Shown in pieces: positions 35,953-47,495 of a stretch of DNA of 64,000 bases. Numbering within the stretch: position 1 is the first letter of the stretch; each line of letters begins with the position of its first letter. A program made the translations under genes and the position numbers. The DNA comes from Acidobacteriota bacterium (GTDB lineage: Bacteria; Acidobacteriota; Terriglobia; Bryobacterales; Bryobacteraceae): contig JAFDVZ010000007.1 in the NCBI GenBank assembly GCA_018268715.1, positions 372,001 through 436,000 on the forward strand. The letters are read 5' to 3'. The notes under the pieces were generated by a model that made no database searches, had not been told where the DNA came from, and saw only the letters and a program-made list of their open reading frames with translations.

Positions 35953-37665
35953 ATGAGGACAAACATTCTTCCGGTTGTCGTACTACTGGGCGCCGGCATC
36001 GCCTACGCCGACCCCCATCCCAGGGTCTCCCGCGAACTGGACCGCATGGGTCCCGAGGCGCAGGCCGACGTCATCGTCCGCTACAAGTCCGACCGGTCTT
36101 CGCAGCGGGTGACGAGGGCGCGAGCCCTTGGCGCCGCACACCAACGGAGTCTCGATCTCGTGAACGCGGAGTCGTTCCGGCTCACCAAACGGCAAATCGA
36201 AGTCCTCGCCAACGACCCGGACATCGAGATGATCTCTCCCGACCATGAGATCTCGGCGTTTCTGGACCGCGCCGCCGCCTCCGCCAACTACAACCAACTG
36301 GCCAACTACCTGGACGGCATGCACATGGCCAAGGGCGGCGGAATCGGCATCGCCATCATCGACAGCGGCATGGAAGTGAACCACCCGAATTTCAACGGGT
36401 TCAACACGTCCACGTCCCGCATCGTGTACAGCGAAAGCTTCGTGTCCGGCGAGCCGGTGAACGATTGGTACGGGCACGGAACACACGTGGGGGGGATCGC
36501 CGCCGGCGCCGACAATCTCACTTCGCTCAGCGGCAACGCCCTCGCCCACTGGTTCTGGGGACTCGCGCCCGACGCCACCATCATCAACCTGAAGGTTCTC
36601 GATCAGAACGGCGTGGGCAAGGACTCCAATGTGATCGCCGCGCTGAACCGGGCCGTCCAACTGAAGAGCAAGTACAATATCCGCGTCATCAACCTGTCGC
36701 TTGGCCGTCCCGTGACCGCGTCCTACAAGATCGATCCGTTGTGTCAGGCCGTCGAGGCCGCCTGGAAAGCGGGGATCGTAGTGGTCGTCTCCGCCGGCAA
36801 CTATGGCCGCGACAACAGCAGCGGCAACAACGGCTACGGCACCATCACCGCTCCCGGCAACGATCCCTACGTCATCACGGTTGGCGCCGTCAACGACAAA
36901 TCCGACACCGACCGCACCAACGACGTCATCGCGACGTATAGTTCAAAGGGGCCGACCGCGATCGATCACATCGTGAAGCCCGACCTGGTGGCGCCGGGCA
37001 ACCGCATCATTTCCTACCAGTCCGGCGGTTCCAACATGGTGAAGAACTATCCGGCGAACCGGCCGGATGTGGACTACTACTTCCCGTCCGCGACATCCGC
37101 TCCGTCGCCGCATTTCTTCCAACTCTCGGGAACCAGCATGGCGGCCCCGGTGGTGACCGGGATCGTCGCCGAACTGTTGGCCAAGACGCCCTCCCTGACG
37201 CCCGACCAGGTGAAAGCGCGCCTGATGCGCACGGCGTGGCGTGGCTTCCCGTCGGTGATGTCGACCTACGATCCTTCGACGGGGCAGACCTATACGGCTA
37301 ACGCCGACATCTTCACCATCGGCGCCGGCATGGTGGACGCCTGGGCCGCCTACAACGATTCGACCAGCGTCACGGGCGCCGCGCCTTCGCCGTTGGCGTA
37401 TTGGGACTCGATCAGCAAGAGGCCGAAGCTGACGCTGAACTCCATCGGCGCGAACACGATCGTGTGGGGCACAACGATCGTATGGGGCACCTCCATCGTC
37501 TGGGGCACGAACGTTTCGGGCAACAGCGTCGTCTGGGGCACGAGCCTGGTGTGGGGCGCCTCCGCGGTGCAGGGCTTCAGCGTGATCTGGGGCACGACGT
37601 CTCCCTGGGCGGATTCGACGATGAGCGGCGAATCGCTGCCGATCGGCATCTATGGAGAGAACTGA
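35953..37665 (+). CDS. Secreted subtilisin-like serine peptidase (S8) with VWGT repeats
   Basis: 570 residues. A signal peptide (about residues 1-19) is followed by an I9-like propeptide (ADVIVRYKS... to about residue 105). The catalytic triad is D137 (AIIDSGMEVNHP), H175 (YGHGTHVGGIAAG) and S395 (LSGTSMAAPVVTG), with the oxyanion Asn in VVVSAGNYGRD. The C-terminal ~75 residues contain six copies of a (S/T)xVWGT unit instead of a recognised sorting or lectin domain. It is probably an extracellular or surface protease. An intrinsic terminator follows, so it is monocistronic. Confidence 0.93.
   Translation: MRTNILPVVVLLGAGIAYADPHPRVSRELDRMGPEAQADVIVRYKSDRSSQRVTRARALGAAHQRSLDLVNAESFRLTKRQIEVLANDPDIEMISPDHEISAFLDRAAASANYNQLANYLDGMHMAKGGGIGIAIIDSGMEVNHPNFNGFNTSTSRIVYSESFVSGEPVNDWYGHGTHVGGIAAGADNLTSLSGNALAHWFWGLAPDATIINLKVLDQNGVGKDSNVIAALNRAVQLKSKYNIRVINLSLGRPVTASYKIDPLCQAVEAAWKAGIVVVVSAGNYGRDNSSGNNGYGTITAPGNDPYVITVGAVNDKSDTDRTNDVIATYSSKGPTAIDHIVKPDLVAPGNRIISYQSGGSNMVKNYPANRPDVDYYFPSATSAPSPHFFQLSGTSMAAPVVTGIVAELLAKTPSLTPDQVKARLMRTAWRGFPSVMSTYDPSTGQTYTANADIFTIGAGMVDAWAAYNDSTSVTGAAPSPLAYWDSISKRPKLTLNSIGANTIVWGTTIVWGTSIVWGTNVSGNSVVWGTSLVWGASAVQGFSVIWGTTSPWADSTMSGESLPIGIYGEN
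37456..37596 (+). repeat. VWGT repeat tract in the subtilase C-terminus
   Basis: Six imperfect units coding (T/S)(I/V/L)(V/I)WG(T/A): three in exact 18-base tandem from 37456, then three more widely spaced to 37596. The units share the tggggc core but differ at synonymous sites, which suggests selection on the protein rather than recent DNA slippage. Confidence 0.85.
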
Positions 37666-37682
37666 TCGCCAGTGAGCCCAGG

Positions 37683-37706
37683 ATCGACCTTTCGGTCGAT
37701 TCTTTG
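37683..37706 (+). terminator. Intrinsic terminator of the subtilase gene
   Basis: ATCGACC-TTTC-GGTCGAT (37683-37700), a perfect 7-bp stem with a 4-base loop, followed by TCTTTG. It lies 18 bases after the subtilase stop. Confidence 0.65.
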
Positions 37707-37806
37707 ACCCGCTCGATCGCCGCATTCAGACCTTAATATCCATTGATGTGACAGGGGGAGGAGCGCCGGCTTCTCCCTCATTCCGATTGTGTTCGTCCCA
37801 TATTCA

Positions 37807-37990
37807 AGCGGGCAGGAATTAGTTCTGCCGCAACAGAAGTTCCACGCCTCTTCGCCGATAAGTTCAAATGACGGGAAGATACGAGGCGGCAACCGGATCC
37901 ATCCGTGAGCCCCGCCTCTCGGCTTCACGGTTCCCACGGCGGGCGGCGCGCAAAGCCATCCCGCTGTAATCAACCTTGCGTGTGAAGGAC
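37807..37990 (+). promoter_or_regulatory. Structured leader of the chemosensory operon, candidate cis-regulatory RNA
   Basis: The 330-base gap (37666-37995) holds no gene. After the subtilase terminator I see three hairpins: GCGGGCAG/CTGCCGC with a bulge (about 37807-37830); CCGTGAGCC/GGCTTCACGG with a bulge (37903-37930); and GCGGG-c-GGC/GCC-at-CCCGC (37939-37964) with loop GCGCAAA. Loop bases CGCAA (37949-37953) can pair with TTGCG (37976-37980), making an H-type pseudoknot four bases before the GAAGGA ribosome-binding site (37984-37989). The architecture resembles translational riboswitches but no known class is recognised. Confidence 0.35.
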
Positions 37991-37995
37991 GGTGT

Positions 37996-38316
37996 ATGAA
38001 GGTGAGCCATGTGGATTCCGAGGGCGGGATGCGCTTCCAGATTGAAGGGATAGTCGACATTCGCGCGGTCGCCTCATTGCAGCAGTCCCTCTGCCAGGCG
38101 CTGGTTCGGGGCGGCGTCATTCAGTTCGACCTTTCCGGCGTGGTGGACTGTGACGTCGCTGGTCTGCAACTGATGTACGCCGCGCTTCGGGACCTGCGGG
38201 CCGCCGGGCATTCATCCGAGCGCCCCCGGATTTCGGACGCAATCCGGCGGACCGCGTCGGACATCGGACTGTCCCTCGAAGAGTTCGATAGCGCTGAGAA
38301 CCCGCATGTCCTATAA
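37996..38316 (+). CDS. STAS-domain protein, first gene of the chemosensory operon
   Basis: 106 residues, ATG preceded by GAAGGA. The pattern FQIEGIVDIRAVASLQQSL then IQFDLSGVVDCDVAGLQLMY matches STAS/anti-sigma-antagonist folds. The usual phosphorylatable Ser/Thr of SpoIIAA proteins is not obvious: DCDVAGLQL has Cys or Asp there. Single STAS proteins frequently accompany chemotaxis arrays. It overlaps cheA by 11 bases, so expression is coupled. Role unknown. Confidence 0.82.
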   Translation: MKVSHVDSEGGMRFQIEGIVDIRAVASLQQSLCQALVRGGVIQFDLSGVVDCDVAGLQLMYAALRDLRAAGHSSERPRISDAIRRTASDIGLSLEEFDSAENPHVL

Positions 38317-40318
38317 CCCCCTGGGCACCTTTCGTCTCGAAGCCGCCGAACTGTTGGACGAGATTGAACAGGCGGCCCTATCGCTCGATTCTGCCGGATG
38401 GACCCAGGAGACCATCCATCGGCTGTTCCGGGCCTTCCATACGATCAAAGGCTCGGGAGCCATGTGCGGGCTGGATGCGGTCGCCGGGTTCACGCACCAT
38501 GTCGAGAGCCTGCTCGACAGGGTTCGAGACGGATCCATCCCGGTCACTCCCGAACTGACGGGTGTGGTGCTTCAGGCTCGCGATCATATCCGGTGGCTGC
38601 TCGATTCCGAAGACGCCGGCGGGGACGCCGGGGAAGCGTTGATCGCGCTGATCGGCCGCCTGTCCGAGGATCCGGGCGCGACGGCTGAGGCGGTGGCCGC
38701 CGAAACGGCCCCGGCCGTCGCTCCCATCGATGACGGCGAGCCGCGCACCTGGAGGATTCTCTTCCGGCCGAATCCGAGCATTCTCCTGTTCGGAACGAAT
38801 CCCGCCGCGTTGTTTAAGGACCTGCGGTCGCTCGGGTCGTGCCAGATCGAGGCCCACACCGGAGACGTTCCACCGCTCGACCGGATCGAGGCCGACCACT
38901 GCTACCTGTGGTGGACCGTTCTGCTCGACACCTCCGCCGAGGAGGCGGCTATCCGCGACGTGTTCATCTTCGTCGAGGACGACGCGAAGATTGACATCGA
39001 GCGGGTGTCGGCGCCGGCGGTCGACGCAGCGCCTGCGCCCGTAGCCGGAACGCCCGTCCGGGAACCGGCGCCCGCTCCGCCGCAGCCCATCCCGGCGCCC
39101 CGGCCCGCCGCCACGCCCGCTCCCGCCGCCAAGGCCAGGGAATCGACCGTGCGCGTGCCCGCGGAACGGCTGGACCGCCTGGTGAACCTGATCGGAGAAC
39201 TGGTGATGAACCAGTCGCGGCTGGCCCGGGCGTCCTCGGAGGTGCGCGTTGCCGAATACACGGCGCCGGTCGAGGAGCTGTCGCGGCTCATCGCCGAACT
39301 GCGGGACCACGTCCTGAGCATTCGCATGCTGCCGATCGGCACGCTGTTCGGACGGTTCCGGCGCCTCGTGCACGATCTGTCGGCCGAACTCGGCAAGGAT
39401 GTCGAATTGATCACCCAAGGCGCCGAGACGGAACTCGACAAAAGCATTCTCGACCAGCTCGGGGAGCCGCTGGTGCACTGTCTGCGCAACTCGCTGGATC
39501 ATGGCGTCGAGTCTCCGGACGAGCGCGCCGAACGCGGAAAGCCGCGGCGCGGAACCATCCGCCTGACGGCGTCCCACGAAGGCTCGAACGTAGTGGTGTC
39601 GATTCAGGACGATGGGCGTGGAATCGCGCGGAAGGCGGTTCTGGCCAAGGCCGTGGAGCAGGGGCTGATCGACGCCGGGGCGAATCCAGCCGACCGCGAG
39701 ATTCTCGATATGATCCTGCTGCCCGGGTTCTCGACGGCGCGCAAGGTCAGCAATGTGTCGGGCCGCGGCGTAGGGATGGACGCAGTGAAACGGGCCATCG
39801 AAAACCTGCGGGGGACGCTGACGCTCGCAAGCGAGGAAGGCCAGGGAACCACCATCTCGCTCACCCTGCCGCTGACGCTTGCCATCATCGAAGGTCTTCT
39901 CTTTGAGGCGGGCGGCGGCCAGTTCATCGTGCCGATGGCGTCGGTGACCGAGAACGTGGACCTGACGGCGGTCGAACGGCAGCGTGGCAACGGGAGGAAT
40001 CTGATCTCGGTGCGCGGAGAGCTGATCCCATACATCGATTTGCGGGAGATGTTCGGCATCGAGGGGCGGCGTCCGCCGGTTGAACGGGTGCTGATCGTGC
40101 GGCACGAAAACGAACGGTTTGGCCTGGTTGTCGACCGCGTCCTCGGAACGCATCAGACAGTGATTCAGTCGCTAGGCCGGTTTTACCGGCGCGTTGAAGT
40201 AGTTTCGGGAGCAACCATCATGGGCGACGGCCGTGTCGCCCTGATCGTGGACCCGCCGGCCATCGTGCGCCTGGCCAATCGGAGTCGATCTCCGGGACGG
40301 CGGCCCGAGCGCGCGTAA
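38306..40318 (+). CDS. cheA: Chemotaxis histidine kinase CheA
   Basis: 670 residues. P1/Hpt domain with phospho-acceptor H45 in RAFHTIKGSGAM; a P2-like CheY/CheB-docking region (about 145-240); a Pro/Ala linker; P3 dimerisation (RVPAERLDRLVNLIGELVMN); P4 ATPase with LRNSLDHGVE, DDGRGIARK and GRGVGMDAVKRAI; P5 CheW-like domain (EGLLFEAGGGQFIVPMASV). It autophosphorylates in response to receptor signals and donates phosphate to CheY/CheB. A single Hpt domain and no fused receiver make it the simple form. Confidence 0.96.
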   Translation: MSYNPLGTFRLEAAELLDEIEQAALSLDSAGWTQETIHRLFRAFHTIKGSGAMCGLDAVAGFTHHVESLLDRVRDGSIPVTPELTGVVLQARDHIRWLLDSEDAGGDAGEALIALIGRLSEDPGATAEAVAAETAPAVAPIDDGEPRTWRILFRPNPSILLFGTNPAALFKDLRSLGSCQIEAHTGDVPPLDRIEADHCYLWWTVLLDTSAEEAAIRDVFIFVEDDAKIDIERVSAPAVDAAPAPVAGTPVREPAPAPPQPIPAPRPAATPAPAAKARESTVRVPAERLDRLVNLIGELVMNQSRLARASSEVRVAEYTAPVEELSRLIAELRDHVLSIRMLPIGTLFGRFRRLVHDLSAELGKDVELITQGAETELDKSILDQLGEPLVHCLRNSLDHGVESPDERAERGKPRRGTIRLTASHEGSNVVVSIQDDGRGIARKAVLAKAVEQGLIDAGANPADREILDMILLPGFSTARKVSNVSGRGVGMDAVKRAIENLRGTLTLASEEGQGTTISLTLPLTLAIIEGLLFEAGGGQFIVPMASVTENVDLTAVERQRGNGRNLISVRGELIPYIDLREMFGIEGRRPPVERVLIVRHENERFGLVVDRVLGTHQTVIQSLGRFYRRVEVVSGATIMGDGRVALIVDPPAIVRLANRSRSPGRRPERA

Positions 40319-40357
40319 CACGAAGTTGGGACTTGAGACGGAAACGAGGCTTCAAAG

Positions 40358-42427
40358 ATGAGGAACTGGAAAATCGGAACGCGAATCACCGCGGGTTTTG
40401 GCGCCGTGATCGCAATCGCCATGGCGCTCGGCGGCTTTGCCTACCTGCGAGTGGGGGCCATCGGCGAGAGTTCGGCCGAGCTTTCGGGCAACAGTCTGCC
40501 GAGCGTGTACGCACTCGGGCAGGTGCAAACCAACAGCGAGCGCTACATGCGCGTGCTCATGCAGCACGTGCTGTCCAATAGAGAAGATTTCGCCACTGTC
40601 GAGGCGAACCTCCGCGATTGCAGCGTGCAAAACAACGCCCATCTCAAACACTACGAGAAGGATCTGGTCTCCAACGACAAGGAACGGGACTTGCTCGCGC
40701 AGTTCAACGCCGCGCGGGCCGAGTTCCTGGCCATCGGCGAGCAGGCGCTCAAGCTGAGCCGGATGGCGACGTCCGAATCCAAGCAGCAGGCCTCCGCCAT
40801 CGTGCGGACTCAGTTGGGACCCGCGCACGTCAAGTATGTCGAGGCGGTGGCCAGGATGGTGGCTCTGAATCAGGAACTCGCCGCCGAGGCGACGCGCGCG
40901 TCCGAGGCTTCGGTCTCGAGCGCCCGTTGGGGGATCCGGATCGGGCTGGGCCTGGCGGTGATCGCGGCCATCGGCATCTCAATCTTGGTTGTCCGCAGCA
41001 TCACGCAGCCGTTGGCGGCCGCCGTGAAGACGGTGAATCAGGTGGCTCAGGGCGACCTGACCGAGACCGTGACGGCTGCTTCGTCCGACGAGTTGGGCAA
41101 AATGCTTGAAGCCCTGAACCGGATGGTCCACAATCTCCGCGACGCCGCGGCCATCGCCGTGAAGATCGCCGAGGGGGATCTGGCGGTGGAGCCGAAGGCG
41201 CTTTCCGAAAAGGACGCGCTGGGGCAGGCGCTGATCCGCATGGTGGCGAATCTCAAGGCCGCCGCCCAGGTGGCGGGAGCCATTGCAGTGGGCGACCTGA
41301 GCGTCGGCGCCAAGGCGCAGTCGGATCGCGACGTGCTCGGGCAGGCGTTGGTGGGCATGGTGAAGAACCTGAAGTCCGCCGCCCACGTGGCGGGGGCGAT
41401 TTCCGAGGGCGATCTGACGGTGGATGCGCGCACGGCCTCGGATAAGGACGAGTTGGGACAGGCGCTTGTGAGGATGCTTGACAACCTGCGGCGGACGGTG
41501 TCGGAAGTCGCGTCGGCGGCGAGCAATGTCGCCAAGGGCAGCGAGGAGATGAGCGGGACGGCGCAGCAGCTTTCGCAGGGCGCCACGGAACAGGCCTCGG
41601 CCGCCGAGGAGAGCACTTCGGCGATGGAGGAAATGGCGTCGAGCGTCCAGCAGAACGCCGACAACGCCCGGCAGACCGACAAGATCGCGTCCAAGGCGGC
41701 CGATGACGCGCGCACCAGCGGCGAGGCGGTGACGCGGACGGTCGGAGCGATGAAGGAGGTGGCGCAGCGGATCGCCATCATTGAAGAGATCGCCCGCAAG
41801 ACGGATCTGCTCGCCTTGAACGCGGCGGTGGAGGCGGCGCGGGCGGGTGAACATGGCAAGGGGTTCGCGGTGGTGGCTTCCGAGGTGCGGAAGCTTGCCG
41901 AACGAAGCCAGACGGCGGCGGCGGACATCAGCCGGTTGACCGTCGATGGTGTGCAGACGGCGGAGACCGCCGGGCATCTGCTCTCCAAACTCGTTCCCGA
42001 CATCCAGAAGACGGCCGAACTGGTGCGCGAGATCGCTGCCGCGAGCGCCGAACAGAGCACCGGCGCCAACCAGGTGAACAAGGCGATCCAGCAGTTGGAC
42101 CAGGTCATCCAGCAGAACTCGGCGGCGTCTGAGGAGATGGCGTCGACGGCGGAGGAACTGGCGAGCCAGGCCGAAGTGTTGCAAACGAGCATCGCGTTCT
42201 TCAAGACCGGGCAGGCGCGCCGTGGCGAGCAGCCGGCCGCAAGGCCGCGGCTGGCTACGCGCGTCAAGCCGAAGCCGGCGGGTCCGCCGAAGGAGCAGGC
42301 GCCGTCGAGCCACTCGCTCGCGCAGATGCGCCGGGCGGTGGAGTTTGGCGGCGTGGCGATCGACCTCGATTCAAACACCGGCGGCGCCGACGCGCACGAT
42401 CGCGAATTCGCCCCCTACGAAGGCTGA
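40358..42427 (+). CDS. Methyl-accepting chemotaxis protein with a four-HAMP array
   Basis: 689 residues. TM1 (about 10-30), a helical periplasmic four-helix-bundle sensor (about 35-185), TM2 (about 190-210), then four consecutive HAMP units. Each begins GDL: GDLTETV, GDLAVEP, GDLSVGA and GDLTVDA, spaced about 39-41 residues. The signalling coiled coil follows, with the conserved tip region [21 protein letters not shown] disordered Pro/Lys-rich tail of about 80 residues ends the chain; no CheR-docking pentapeptide is evident. It should feed CheA/CheW of this operon; ligand unknown. Confidence 0.94.
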   Translation: MRNWKIGTRITAGFGAVIAIAMALGGFAYLRVGAIGESSAELSGNSLPSVYALGQVQTNSERYMRVLMQHVLSNREDFATVEANLRDCSVQNNAHLKHYEKDLVSNDKERDLLAQFNAARAEFLAIGEQALKLSRMATSESKQQASAIVRTQLGPAHVKYVEAVARMVALNQELAAEATRASEASVSSARWGIRIGLGLAVIAAIGISILVVRSITQPLAAAVKTVNQVAQGDLTETVTAASSDELGKMLEALNRMVHNLRDAAAIAVKIAEGDLAVEPKALSEKDALGQALIRMVANLKAAAQVAGAIAVGDLSVGAKAQSDRDVLGQALVGMVKNLKSAAHVAGAISEGDLTVDARTASDKDELGQALVRMLDNLRRTVSEVASAASNVAKGSEEMSGTAQQLSQGATEQASAAEESTSAMEEMASSVQQNADNARQTDKIASKAADDARTSGEAVTRTVGAMKEVAQRIAIIEEIARKTDLLALNAAVEAARAGEHGKGFAVVASEVRKLAERSQTAAADISRLTVDGVQTAETAGHLLSKLVPDIQKTAELVREIAAASAEQSTGANQVNKAIQQLDQVIQQNSAASEEMASTAEELASQAEVLQTSIAFFKTGQARRGEQPAARPRLATRVKPKPAGPPKEQAPSSHSLAQMRRAVEFGGVAIDLDSNTGGADAHDREFAPYEG

Positions 42428-42436
42428 TCGGGGAGC

Positions 42437-42949
42437 ATGGCAATGATTACCGAGACCCGGCATTACATTACGTTCAAACTCGGCGACGAACTGTTCGCCA
42501 TTGACGTCGCTCAGGTCCGTGAGGTGCTGGAGGTGGCGCAGATCACCAAGGTGCCCACGGCGCCCGCTTACATGCGCGGAGTGGTGAATGTGCGCGGACA
42601 GTCGACGGCGGTGGTGGACCTGCGGCGGCGCTTCGGATTGCCGCCCGCAGGCGATACGGTGCATACGCGCATCATCGTGCTCGAGTTGACGCTCGACGGC
42701 GAGGATACGGTGATCGGGGCGATCGCCGACAGCGTGCACGAGGTGATCGAGTTCGACCCGTCCAATATCAATCCGCCGCCGCGCATCGCCATGCGGTGGC
42801 GTAGCGAGCTCATTCAAGGCATGGGTAAGCGCGGGGACGACTTCGTGATTATCCTTGACGCCGGCGCGGTCTTCTCATCCGACGAGATCGCGTTGGCGGA
42901 AGAGGCGGCCGGGCTGGAGGTCGTCTCCCGGCAACCGGTCTCTCAGTAA
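42437..42949 (+). CDS. cheW: Chemotaxis adaptor CheW
   Basis: 170 residues. ITFKLGDELFAIDVAQVREV, VPTAPAYMRGVVNVRGQST and VVDLRRRFGLP are standard CheW motifs. It couples receptors to CheA. It follows the MCP gene by ten bases. A strong terminator-like hairpin follows it, before the next gene. Confidence 0.95.
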   Translation: MAMITETRHYITFKLGDELFAIDVAQVREVLEVAQITKVPTAPAYMRGVVNVRGQSTAVVDLRRRFGLPPAGDTVHTRIIVLELTLDGEDTVIGAIADSVHEVIEFDPSNINPPPRIAMRWRSELIQGMGKRGDDFVIILDAGAVFSSDEIALAEEAAGLEVVSRQPVSQ

Positions 42950-42964
42950 CCAAAGTTACGGCGC

Positions 42965-42997
42965 GAAGGGGCTGGCGAACGCCCCTTCTTTCTTGTT
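42965..42997 (+). terminator. Intra-operon terminator/attenuator after cheW
   Basis: GAAGGGGC (42965-42972) and GCCCCTTC (42981-42988) form a perfect 8-bp stem with an 8-base loop, followed by the T-rich TTTCTTGTT. On the plus strand this looks like a true intrinsic terminator in the middle of the chemosensory operon. AGGAG for the next gene follows directly at 42999-43003. Confidence 0.7.
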
Positions 42998-43009
42998 CAG
43001 GAGTTCCGA

Positions 43010-43413
43010 ATGTCCAGGATACTCGTGATCGACGATTCGCGCACCGCACTCGAGACGGTGGCGAGGCTGCTGATCGACGCGGGCCATCAAGTGGCGGCGT
43101 GCCTGAGCGCGCGCGCGGCCACCGAGCGGCTGCGCCGCGAGCGGTTTGACCTGATTGTCACCGACATCTTCATGCCCGACATGGATGGCTTTGAAGTGAT
43201 TCTCGAGCAACGTCGCAACGGGTCGGGTATTCCCGTCATCGCCCTGAGCGGCGCCCGGATGGCGCGTTCGGCGTTGCGGGCCGCCGAGTTGATGGGGGCC
43301 CGCCGCATCCTCGAAAAGTCGCGCGTGGAGCACGACCTGGCGGCGGCGGTGGCCGATACGCTCGCTGTGGCCGCTCCCGCCCCCGCGCCGGGTGAGCGGG
43401 GGACAGGAGATTC

Positions 43414-43417
<4 letters not shown>
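43010..43417 (+). CDS. Single-domain response regulator (CheY-like receiver)
   Basis: 135 residues, AGGAG six bases before the ATG. ILVIDDSRTALETVARLL, phospho-acceptor D52 in IVTDIFMPDMDG, ALSG at the Ser/Thr position and LEKS with the conserved Lys are all present. A short Ala/Pro-rich tail ends the chain. It is one of two stand-alone receivers in this operon; it may act as a phosphate sink or a second output. It overlaps cheR by ATGA. Confidence 0.92.
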
Positions 43418-47085
<3,668 letters not shown>

Positions 47086-47120
47086 CGGGACGACCCCTGG
47101 TGGTCGAAAAGGTGATTAGT

Positions 47121-47483
47121 ATGAAGCGGACGATTCTGACGGTGGATGATTCGGCGACCGTGCGGCAGATGGTCGCATACGCTCTCAAATCGGCGGGCTA
47201 CGACGTGGTGGAGGCCAAAAACGGCGAGGATGCGCTCGGGCGTCTGCCCAGCCCGTTGTCCCTGGTGATTACCGATCTGAACATGCCGGTGATGAACGGC
47301 ATCGGGCTGATCAAGGCGTTGCGCGCGCATCCCGACGCCAGGTACGTCCCGATCGTGGTGCTGACCACTGAATCGGAAGCGGCGAAGAAGCAGGAGGCTC
47401 GCGCCGCAGGGGCGACGGCATGGATCGTGAAGCCGTTCCGGCCCGAACAGTTAACCGCCGTGGTGCAGAAGGTGTTGGGATAG
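47121..47483 (+). CDS. cheY: Chemotaxis response regulator CheY
   Basis: 120 residues. ILTVDDSATVRQMVAYAL, phospho-acceptor D52 in VITDLNMPVMNGIGLI, the Thr of VVLTTES and K in WIVKPFRPEQL make a complete receiver. AAAAGGTGA precedes the ATG. It is the last gene of the operon and the likely output toward a motor or other target not encoded here. It converges on the next gene with twelve bases between stops. Confidence 0.93.
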   Translation: MKRTILTVDDSATVRQMVAYALKSAGYDVVEAKNGEDALGRLPSPLSLVITDLNMPVMNGIGLIKALRAHPDARYVPIVVLTTESEAAKKQEARAAGATAWIVKPFRPEQLTAVVQKVLG

Positions 47484-47495
47484 GACCCAGCCCGG

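Noticed and set aside
37903-37970. c-di-GMP (GEMM) or cobalamin riboswitch
   Set aside because: CGCAAAGCC and CCCGCTGTAATC resemble short conserved boxes of these classes, but the GGCAAACC/GAAA-hairpin partner of GEMM and the upstream B12 core are absent.
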